Below are positions 34,777 through 41,925 of a DNA stretch of 64,000 nt, piece after piece. Each line of letters opens with the position of its first letter. The stretch's first letter is position 1. Source of the DNA: Acidobacteriota bacterium (lineage in GTDB: Bacteria; Acidobacteriota; Terriglobia; Versatilivoradales; Versatilivoraceae); contig JAPPDF010000097.1 of assembly GCA_028875575.1 (NCBI GenBank), positions 31,317 through 95,316 of the forward strand. Reading direction: 5' to 3'. A program made the translations under genes and the position numbers. The notes beneath the pieces were generated by a model, which was not told where the DNA came from, did not search any database, and saw only the letters and a list, made by a program, of their open reading frames with translations.

Positions 34777-37140
34777 TCACAGGTCGTTCGGCTTGGGCAT
34801 GCGGTAGCCGACCTGGCGTACGTTGAATATGTATTCGGGGTTGGCCGCGTCGTCGCCGAGCTTGTGCCGCAGTCTTTTCACGTAGGCACGCACCGATTGG
34901 GAGTCGCCAGTGTCTTTTCCGCTCCACACCTGACGCAGCAGCGAATCGTAGGTCGTTACCCGTCCAGCGTTGACCGACAGTACGCGGAGCAGTTCGTACT
35001 CGGTGGCCGTCAGTTCCACGGGATGCCCCGCCAGCGTCACCCGGTGTTGCTCATAGTGGACGGCCAGGTCCCCCAGTTGGAAGGGTTCCGGCGGCTGGAC
35101 AAGTCTGCGCAGGGCCGCCTGGACTCTCGCAATCAGCTCGGTCGGTGAGAAGGGCTTGACGATGTAGTCGGCGGCCCCGCTTTCGAGGGCCTTGGCGATG
35201 GTCTCGTCCCTGGCGTAGCCCGAGATGAAGATGACCGGCAGGTCGCCCAGCTCGGGAAGGCGCTCCATCAACTCGACGCCATCGGTGCCGGGCAGCATCA
35301 GGTCCAGCAGGACCAGGTGGGGCTTTTTGGTCTTGACCAGGTCGGATACCTCCCTCGGGTCGCCGGTCACCAGAGGGGAATAGCCCGCTTCCGTGAGAGC
35401 GTCCCGAACGTAGCGCAGCGTCTGGGGATCGTCGTCCACCACCAGAACACGTCTGGGTTCCTTCCCTTTCCGTAGTGAGCGGGAAGCGCCTCGGACCGAG
35501 CCGCGTGCGACGCTGTGTCCGGTCTGCTCGGCCACCGGGATGGTGAAAGTAAACCGCGTGCCCTGACCCTTCCCGTCGCTCTCGGCCCGGATTCGGCCAC
35601 CGTGGGCCTCCACCAGCCCCTTGCAGATGGCCAGGCCCAGACCCAACCCCCTGATCCCACGCTCCTGATCGCCGGCGCCGACCCGCGTGTGCTTCCGAAA
35701 CAGGTAGGGTAGCAGGTCCTGCGGCACGCCCTTGCCTTCGTCGGAGATCGAAATGGCCACGTAAACGCCATGCCGCATCGCGCCCACCCGGATCGGAGAG
35801 GGTGCGGGAGCGTACCTGGAGGCGTTGGAGAAGAGGTTGTTCAGAACCTGGACGATGCGCCTCCGGTCCGCCAGCACCGGGGGCAGGTTCGGAGGCAGGT
35901 CGACAAGAATGGTATGCTTCCCTCCCCCGCTCTGGAAGGTGTTTCTGGCCAGTTCTACCAGGTTGGCCACTTCCGCCGGCTCGGGGGCCACGGACAGGGT
36001 GCCCGTCTCGATGCGCCCGGCATCCAGTAAATCGCTGACCAGGCCCCGCATGTGGTCGGCCTGCTGATCGATGATGTGGAAGAACTGGCGCATCTCGCTG
36101 GGCACCAGCGGCGGTGAGGCGCCCAGCACGGTGGCGGTCGATCCCTTGATCGAAGTCAACGGAGCCCGCAATTCGTGGCTCACCAGGCTCAGGAACTCGG
36201 CTCGCGATCGTTCCAACTCCTCCAGCGGCGCCAAATCCTGCATGGTCACGACCAGCGATTCGACCTCGCGGTCGGCGGAGTGGATCGGAGTGGCATTGAT
36301 CAACGTCCTCACGCTACGGCCGTCGGGAACCTCGAGCACGATCTCCTCGGCGCGCACCGCGGTGGCTGCGCTCAACTCCTGCTCCAGCGGGAATTCGTTC
36401 AGAGCAATTTCCCGGCCGTCGGCACGCCGGTAGGTAATGGCCTTCAGAAGTTGCTCCGGGGATTTGCCCGACGGGTGCGGACCCTCGACGATCCGCCTTG
36501 CCTCTCGGTTGACCCTCAACGGGTGTCCGGTTCTGGCACCGAAGACTACTACCCCCACCGGAGATGTTTCGACCAGCGCCTCCAGGTCCGCCCTCGCCTG
36601 CTGCTCAGCCCGGTGGGTGCGAGCGTTGGCGATCGCCGCCGCCACTTGCGACGCGAACAGTACCAGGACCTGTTCGTCCTCGCTGGTGAACTCCCCGCTG
36701 CCTTCCTTCCCGCACAGAAGGAAGTTGCCGAAGTTGACGCCCTGGTGATACATCGGCGTTCCCTGAAAGGTCTTCGACGGCACCAGCTTCGAAGAGAAGC
36801 CGAGAGACTGGACGTAGTCGGGCAGGTCTCGCAGTCTGACCGGTCCCGGGAGGTCCCGGAAGTGTTCGAACAACCGCACCCCGTTGGGCCAGTCCATGAG
36901 TCGACGTTCCTCCTCGGGCGTAAAACCGGCGGTGACGACGTCCTGAATCTTCCCGGATTCGTCGATGGTTGCAATCACACCGTAGCGGGCACCGGTGAGC
37001 TCGCAGGCGCTTTCCGCGGCCTCGCGCAGGACCGTCGCAAGATTGAGGCTGGCGCTGATGCGCAAGCTGGCCGCGCTCAGCTTGGAGATACAGTCCCGCA
37101 GCGCCTCGTTTTCTCGCTTCAGCGTGTCGGGGTTGGGCAA
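34777..37140 (-). CDS. Single-chain GAF-PAS-histidine kinase-receiver-winged helix protein (paralogue 1)
   Basis: About 787 residues. GAF (YGVIATIDESGK...GNFLLCGKEGSG), PAS-like segment (ETSPVGVVVFGARTG), HisKA with SLVSHELRAPLTSIKG, HATPase (VLNNLFSNASRY, ISDEGKGVP, GLGLGLAICKGLVEAHGG), receiver (VLVVDDDP, phospho-acceptor in LVLLDLMLPGTDG, YIVKPFSP) and an OmpR/PhoB winged helix at the C-terminus (LTATEYELLRVLSVNAGRV...NVRQVGYRM). Kinase, receiver and DNA-binding output are thus one polypeptide with no membrane segment. The start is put at TTG 37140: GGAGG lies 8 bases upstream and the length then equals its paralogue (785 residues at 41926); the frame extends to 37266 without similarity. 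Divergent from the adhesin gene. Confidence 0.9.
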   Translation of the reverse strand: MPNPDTLKRENEALRDCISKLSAASLRISASLNLATVLREAAESACELTGARYGVIATIDESGKIQDVVTAGFTPEEERRLMDWPNGVRLFEHFRDLPGPVRLRDLPDYVQSLGFSSKLVPSKTFQGTPMYHQGVNFGNFLLCGKEGSGEFTSEDEQVLVLFASQVAAAIANARTHRAEQQARADLEALVETSPVGVVVFGARTGHPLRVNREARRIVEGPHPSGKSPEQLLKAITYRRADGREIALNEFPLEQELSAATAVRAEEIVLEVPDGRSVRTLINATPIHSADREVESLVVTMQDLAPLEELERSRAEFLSLVSHELRAPLTSIKGSTATVLGASPPLVPSEMRQFFHIIDQQADHMRGLVSDLLDAGRIETGTLSVAPEPAEVANLVELARNTFQSGGGKHTILVDLPPNLPPVLADRRRIVQVLNNLFSNASRYAPAPSPIRVGAMRHGVYVAISISDEGKGVPQDLLPYLFRKHTRVGAGDQERGIRGLGLGLAICKGLVEAHGGRIRAESDGKGQGTRFTFTIPVAEQTGHSVARGSVRGASRSLRKGKEPRRVLVVDDDPQTLRYVRDALTEAGYSPLVTGDPREVSDLVKTKKPHLVLLDLMLPGTDGVELMERLPELGDLPVIFISGYARDETIAKALESGAADYIVKPFSPTELIARVQAALRRLVQPPEPFQLGDLAVHYEQHRVTLAGHPVELTATEYELLRVLSVNAGRVTTYDSLLRQVWSGKDTGDSQSVRAYVKRLRHKLGDDAANPEYIFNVRQVGYRMPKPNDL

Positions 37141-37632
37141 TGGCCGTTCCTCCGTCCGAGGCGGACCCGCTCGGAGACAGTCGCCGGTTGCCTCGGTGGA
37201 GATCGGTTTGGAGCAGCTCCCGACCTCTCCGAATCTGAACAATAACATCGGGAAGCATTGCTTCACATATATTTCACTCTATGGGTTCAAAACTTCCCGA
37301 AGTCTTCACACAAGCTGAATTTTCAGGGGGTTTGACGGAGTTAATTAGCCTTCGAGGTGGGAGCAATGGGTAGGCACAGGGTGTTGGCGAAGCGAGTTTT
37401 TCCATAAGAATTCACCCTCCACCAGCTTCAAGAGTCGCTTCATGGGGCTTGCACCAAGTTGCTACCGTGAGACTCGGAGCGTAAGCTATCGCTTGCGCTG
37501 TCGAACGTCGGATGAAGTATCCTAGGCATCCCTTGACTCGTCGCAACCGGTTTAAACCGCACCCTTGAAAACAACTTAACCGCGGGCATCCACCCACCGA
37601 ACTGAACTCAGAAAGGTCGGCACGACAGACAC
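37141..37632. other. Divergent control region of signalling gene and adhesin gene
   Basis: About 490 bases that are more AT-rich than their surroundings, between the paralogue-1 kinase (leftward) and the adhesin (rightward). TTGACGGAGTTAATTAGCC at ~37333 resembles a -35 element, without a convincing -10 at the right spacing. No gene is seen. The winged-helix output of the kinase could bind here; this is inference from position only. Confidence 0.5.
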
Positions 37633-40600
37633 ATGGGAAAAAAATTGCTTGAAACGAAATCATTTGACAAAGCGGGGCCGGGACACGATCGGTCCAATAT
37701 CTCCGTGTACAGCCTTGGTTTGATGGGCAAACAACTGCTGTATCTTTGCGCTGCCATCTGCCTTTCAGCAACGCCGTCGGTCAGTCAACAGCTCCAGCAA
37801 AAAACCGGTGATTGGGAAGAGATCAACTTCGCGACTAGCCGGTCGGTCCTCACCGACGGGTTCCCCAGCCTGCTGCGCCTGGCTGAACTGCTGGAGCAGC
37901 ACCCTGACTACCGCGTCAGACTGGAGGGCCACGCTGACAGCATCGGTCCGGCCGGCTACAACATGAATCTGGGTCGCAGACGCGCCGAGGCGGTGCGGGA
38001 TTTTCTTGTCAAGTACGGAGCAACGACGGAGCAGATCGAGATAGGAGCCCACGGTGAGCGGCGGCCAGCCGCCGACAACACACTGCGGTCGGGTCGCTGG
38101 ATGAACCGCCGCGTCGAGATCACGGTCACTGACGGGGCAGGTCGAGTGGTCAGCGATCAGGGAGTCCAGGAAGCGATCGTGTCGATCGGAAAAGGGCGGA
38201 ACGCTCAGGAAGGATGTTGCGATCAGATTCTAAAGGAGATGAAGAAACTCGATCGGATCCTGGCGGTGCTGGAGGATCTCAAGGACCAATACCAGAAACT
38301 CGAGGATAAACACCAATCCCTCAAAGCCGACTTCGACAAACTCAAGCAAGCACAGCAGGTGCTGGGAACCGAGGTGGCTGCCGCGCCTAAGCCTGTCACC
38401 GAGGGCCGAGTGCGCCAAATGATCGGTGAGGAGACCCCGAAGCCCTCCGACAAATTCGCGCGCTACAATCTGATGGCAGGACCCGCCTCGCCAGACGGCA
38501 ACCTGACCGTGGGAGCCCAAGGTCAGGTGTTCCTACCGTTCGGCGGGCGTCATGCCGTCCAGGCTCAGGGCGACTTCAGGCACGGCTTCCGCCGGAACGA
38601 GGGGCAGTTCGATCTGGGGATCGTCAACCGCTTCGGACCGATGCAAGCGGGGGTCTTCTCGAGCTTCAAATACGTAAAGTTCCAAGAATTCAGCCACGGC
38701 GGGTCCCTCGGCCAGGCCGCCGGGACCCTCGACTACCTCTTCTCTCAGGGCCGGGTGGGACTGTTCGGGACCAAGGGGTTCCTCGACGGCGCCATCCTGA
38801 ATAGCCGTTTCCTGGGCCAGAACCGAGTCGAAGAGACTTTCCTGAGCATTGTGGATCAACTGGGCGTCTCGACAGCCATTGGCGCATGGGGAGATTCCTG
38901 GTTCGAAGGCGATTTCGCGACCCAGTTCCGCCGCTTCGACAGCAACAGCGTCGGCGGAAGCATTCGCTATGTTCATCCGATCACCGACCATATTGCCGTT
39001 ACTCTCGCCAGCGGCATCAACGAGACTCTGATCTCCAGCAGCAACAGGGCAAGCTTTACGGTTGGCCTTGAGTTCGGCAAATGGCTGAACCCGAAAAACT
39101 ACGCCAGGACCGAGGGCCCCGTGCCTGTCAACGTCCCCAAGGTCCGCTATGAGGTGCATACGCGCACCGTCCGGACGGGCAATGATCTTCCGGTGGCCGA
39201 CGCGGGGCCGGACCAAGTCGGCGTCGACTCCGGCGCCATCATGCTCGATGGCTCGGCTTCCTACGACCCGGACGACGATCCCATTACCTTTATCTGGGAA
39301 CAGGTCAGTGGCCCTGTCGTGGCTCTCGCCTCCGTGACCTCCTCTCAGACCAGCTTCACGGCCGAAGAGAGGCAAACCTATCACTTTCGCCTGACTGTCA
39401 AGGACGATCACGGTGGAGTGGGTACAGACAGCGTGATGGTCAGCACGGCTGATTCCCGGATCACGATCAAGAGCTTCACGGCCGAGCCGATTCACATCCG
39501 AATCGGTGAGAAAACCACTCTGGACTGGGATGTCCTGAACGCAACCGAGGTGGAGATCTCCGGAATCGGTCCCGTCGACCCCAGAAGCGGCAGCCTGACC
39601 GTCAGTCCGACCGAAACCACCACCTACACGCTGATTGCCCGTAATCCCAAACGGGAGGTGAAACGGACCGTGGAAGTGACGGTTGATTCCCATATCACGA
39701 TCAAGGGATTCACGGCCGAGCCGATTCACATCCGAATCGGTGAAAAGACCACTCTGCACTGGGACGTCCTCTACGCAACCGAGGTGGAGATCTCCGGAAT
39801 CGGTCCCGTCGACCCCAGAAGCGGCAGCCTGACCGTCAGTCCGACCGAAACCACCACCTACACGCTGATTGCCCGTAATCCCAAACGGGAGGTGAAACGG
39901 ACCGTGGAAGTGACGGTTGATTCCCATATCACGATCAAGGGATTCACGGCCGAGCCGATTCACATCCGAATCGGTGAGAAGACCACTCTGCACTGGGACG
40001 TGCTGAACGCGACCGAGGTGGAGATCTCGGGAATCGGCTCGGTCGACCCCAAGGGCGGCAGCGTGACCGTCAATCCAACCGAAACCACCACCTACACGCT
40101 GACCGCCCGCAATCCCAGACGTGAGGTGACTCAGACCGTGGAAGTGACGGTTGATTCCGAAATCACGATCCTTAGCTTTACGGCCAAACCCAGTCAGATC
40201 TTCCCTGGCCTGGGCACGGAAGTCACTCTGGACTGGGACGTGCTGAACGCGACCGAGGTGGAGATCTCGGGAATCGGCTCGGTCGACCCCAAGGGCGGCA
40301 GCGTGACCGTCAATCCAACCGAAACCACCACCTACACGCTGACCGCCCGCAATCCCAGACGTGAGGTGACTCAGACCGTGGAAGTGACGGTTGATTCCGA
40401 AATCACGATCCTTAGCTTTACGGCCAAACCCAGTCAGATCTTCCCTGGCCTGGGCACGGAAGTCACTCTGGACTGGGACGTGCTGAACGCGACCGAGGTG
40501 GAGATCTCGGGAATCGGCTCGGTCGACCCCAAGGGCGGCAGCGTGACCGTCAATCCAACCGAAACCACCACCTACACGCTGACTGCCCGCAATCCCAGAC

Positions 40601-40662
40601 GTGAGGTGACCCAGACGGTTGAAGTGACGTTGCTTGAAGGGTTTCCGCCACGACCTCGGTGA
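37633..40662 (+). CDS. OmpA-coiled coil-beta-barrel-PKD-Ig repeat surface protein, inverse-autotransporter-like
   Basis: A 1009-residue protein. Signal peptide MGKQLLYLCAAICLSATPSVS (residues 31-51; an ATG at 37723 may be the true start). OmpA-like peptidoglycan-binding domain at ~60-170 (RLEGHADSIGPAGYNMNLG, RRAEAVRDFLVKYGA, WMNRRVEITV). Coiled coil ~195-255. A ~285-510 region of alternating polar/hydrophobic segments (NLTVGAQGQVFLPFGG, RRFDSNSVGGSIRYVHP, RASFTVGLEFGKWLNP) looks like an outer-membrane barrel. A PKD domain ~525-605 (ADAGPDQVGVDSGAIMLDG) is followed by five Ig-like repeats from 609. The order periplasmic domain, barrel, C-terminal Ig passenger is that of intimin/invasin (type Ve), with OmpA in place of LysM. 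A sixth repeat continues out of frame after the stop. Confidence 0.82.
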   Translation: MGKKLLETKSFDKAGPGHDRSNISVYSLGLMGKQLLYLCAAICLSATPSVSQQLQQKTGDWEEINFATSRSVLTDGFPSLLRLAELLEQHPDYRVRLEGHADSIGPAGYNMNLGRRRAEAVRDFLVKYGATTEQIEIGAHGERRPAADNTLRSGRWMNRRVEITVTDGAGRVVSDQGVQEAIVSIGKGRNAQEGCCDQILKEMKKLDRILAVLEDLKDQYQKLEDKHQSLKADFDKLKQAQQVLGTEVAAAPKPVTEGRVRQMIGEETPKPSDKFARYNLMAGPASPDGNLTVGAQGQVFLPFGGRHAVQAQGDFRHGFRRNEGQFDLGIVNRFGPMQAGVFSSFKYVKFQEFSHGGSLGQAAGTLDYLFSQGRVGLFGTKGFLDGAILNSRFLGQNRVEETFLSIVDQLGVSTAIGAWGDSWFEGDFATQFRRFDSNSVGGSIRYVHPITDHIAVTLASGINETLISSSNRASFTVGLEFGKWLNPKNYARTEGPVPVNVPKVRYEVHTRTVRTGNDLPVADAGPDQVGVDSGAIMLDGSASYDPDDDPITFIWEQVSGPVVALASVTSSQTSFTAEERQTYHFRLTVKDDHGGVGTDSVMVSTADSRITIKSFTAEPIHIRIGEKTTLDWDVLNATEVEISGIGPVDPRSGSLTVSPTETTTYTLIARNPKREVKRTVEVTVDSHITIKGFTAEPIHIRIGEKTTLHWDVLYATEVEISGIGPVDPRSGSLTVSPTETTTYTLIARNPKREVKRTVEVTVDSHITIKGFTAEPIHIRIGEKTTLHWDVLNATEVEISGIGSVDPKGGSVTVNPTETTTYTLTARNPRREVTQTVEVTVDSEITILSFTAKPSQIFPGLGTEVTLDWDVLNATEVEISGIGSVDPKGGSVTVNPTETTTYTLTARNPRREVTQTVEVTVDSEITILSFTAKPSQIFPGLGTEVTLDWDVLNATEVEISGIGSVDPKGGSVTVNPTETTTYTLTARNPRREVTQTVEVTLLEGFPPRPR
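39457..40638 (+). repeat. Five tandem Ig-like coding repeats
   Basis: Units start at 39457, 39691, 39925, 40159 and 40399; the first three are 234 bp (78 codons) and the last two 240 bp (80 codons). Units 4 and 5 differ at only a few bases. Each carries NATEVEISGIG (YATEVEISGIG in unit 2), PTETTTYTL and ARNP. The near identity implies recent unit duplication or homogenisation and makes the copy number likely to vary. Confidence 0.93.
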
Positions 40663-40785
40663 TTTTGCAGGAAGGTGAGAGCGACTTGACCTGGGAAGTG
40701 TGTCAGGCGACCGAAGTGGTGGTCTCCGGAATCGGCTCCGTCGACCGAAGAGGCGGCAGCGTAGAGGGCTCGGTCCCGGTCACCT
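40640..40785 (+). pseudogene. Decayed sixth Ig-like repeat, frameshifted off the adhesin gene
   Basis: In the +1 frame relative to the adhesin gene the sequence reads FSATTSVILQEGESDLTWEV, then CQATEVVVSGIGSVDRRGGSV, a clear match to the repeat units. Restoring one base near 40645 (GGGTTTCCGCC to GGGTTTTCCGCC) would join it to the upstream frame. The match ends around 40780, so the unit is also truncated. Confidence 0.75.
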
Positions 40786-40851
40786 CTAGAACTCCGACAT
40801 GCTTGGCAAGGCCATCGACGTCATCGCCGACTTGCCGGCCATGATCGGCCC

Positions 40852-40985
40852 CTGGCTTGTCCTATTCCCCTCAGCGCGCACATGCTCGCTCGACCGTAGA
40901 AACCGCTACGCTCTTCGCTCACGAGCACGCGCTGAGGGGAAAATTACTGTGCCAGGATCACGCCCCCTGGTGAGAAACTCGGGCT
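40852..40985 (+). repeat. ~133-bp hairpin repeat, copy 1
   Basis: Runs from ctggcttgtcctattcccct to cctggtgagaaactcgggct. Inside, CCCCTCAGCGCG and CGCGCTGAGGGG are inverted arms around CATGCTCGCTCGACCGTAG. Second copy at 61609-61741 in the same orientation. Confidence 0.85.
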
Positions 40986-41250
40986 AGAGTATCTGACCGC
41001 CAGCCGTCATTGCGTGCCGCACGCAGCGTCGACAGGGTCCGCAATATGCGCCGCAACTCCTACCCCGGCCTCGACACCCTCGAAGCTCTGTGCCGCGGCG
41101 GCCGGCTTGAGATCGTGCCTCTCGATGAGCGGAGGAAATCACCCAAGTGGCTTCTCGCTGTCGAGAAGCGCCCCGCATGGTCCGACAGACTGCGGGAGGA
41201 AATCCGCCAGGATCCGGTCGAGATCCTTGGTCGCAACCGCAAAGTTGGCT

Positions 41251-41521
41251 CGTCGCCGGTCCATCTCCCCAGATACCCCTTCCCGGTGGACTTGACGCCC
41301 ACGCCGCAGGTATTGGGCAACTCCTCCAGTATCTGCTCCAACGTCATCGAGGCCTGCTTCTCTAGACGGCTCAACTCCTTGGGCTGCACCGGTTCCAACA
41401 CCCGCACCAGTTGCCGGTAGCACTCCCCGAGCGCCCCCACGGTCTCCTCCAGCCAGGGGAACAACTCCCGTTGAAACGTGAACCGATGTCGTGATAGCGT
41501 TTGTCTGAGGGGTAAGTTCAT
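41251..41521 (-). pseudogene. Transposase N-terminal fragment
   Basis: The minus-strand frame starting MNLPLRQTLSRHRFTFQREL continues FPWLEETVGALGECYRQLV and LEKQASMTLEQILEELPNTC, GVGVKSTGKGYLGRWTG. From memory this matches a transposase group whose members read LP.(A/T)CDVGTK.NSKGYKETW(I/T)GYKLH at this point. Similarity ends there and no terminal repeats or catalytic DDE residues are visible, so it is a relic. Confidence 0.55.
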
Positions 41522-41925
41522 TCTCCATTCATCCTGTGGTTTAGGCTCGTTCCTGATACAACAGAGAGTGGTCTTGTCCCCCCACTCACCCATCCTCCCG
41601 TACCTCTGAAAACAACAAGATCCCACTGGTTGCCCAGTTTTGCAAAAGGTTCAATTGCCAAAAAGGACACCGTCGCAATGACCCGGAAACGCTTCGATTC
41701 CGTCAGCGCAGCAAAAACCTGGAGCGGCCAATCGGGATCCCGGTCGGGCGACCGCGAACTGCTCTCGCGAAGCTTCGGCAAGGACATCTTTGGAGTGAAG
41801 GAGGGGGGCGCGGGGCAAACTATGGTGTCAAGACCGCGCCAATCAGGGGGCAAGCGGCTTGTGCATCGTTGTAACGGTGCAGAAGGAACAGATCGCACGT
41901 GGCTGGCCTATGGCAGGGCTGAGAA

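Larger units (their letters stand above)
40663..41925. other. Gene-poor interval with gene remnants and a repeat
   Basis: Between the adhesin stop and the second kinase there is no intact gene that I recognise. It holds the decayed Ig unit, the hairpin repeat at 40852-40985 and a transposase fragment (41251-41521, minus). Open frames at 41010-41420 (+) and 41630-41929 (+) look like chance; the latter overlaps the kinase ATG as ATGA but its residues have no protein-like pattern. Confidence 0.6.

Noticed and set aside
37333..37365. Sigma-70 promoter with TTGACG
   Set aside because: A -35-like hexamer is visible but no acceptable -10 follows at 16-18 bases, so no promoter feature is called.
39457..40638. 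Regular 234/240-bp repeats as a CRISPR or satellite array
   Set aside because: They are in frame, encode Ig-like domains and have no spacers.
41010..41420. 136-codon plus-strand frame
   Set aside because: It overlaps the transposase fragment on the other strand and has no recognisable domain; part of it could be a gene fragment but I cannot support that.
41518..41898. 126-codon minus-strand frame upstream of the transposase fragment
   Set aside because: No start signal or motif; its composition is mixed and it overlaps another frame of equal length.
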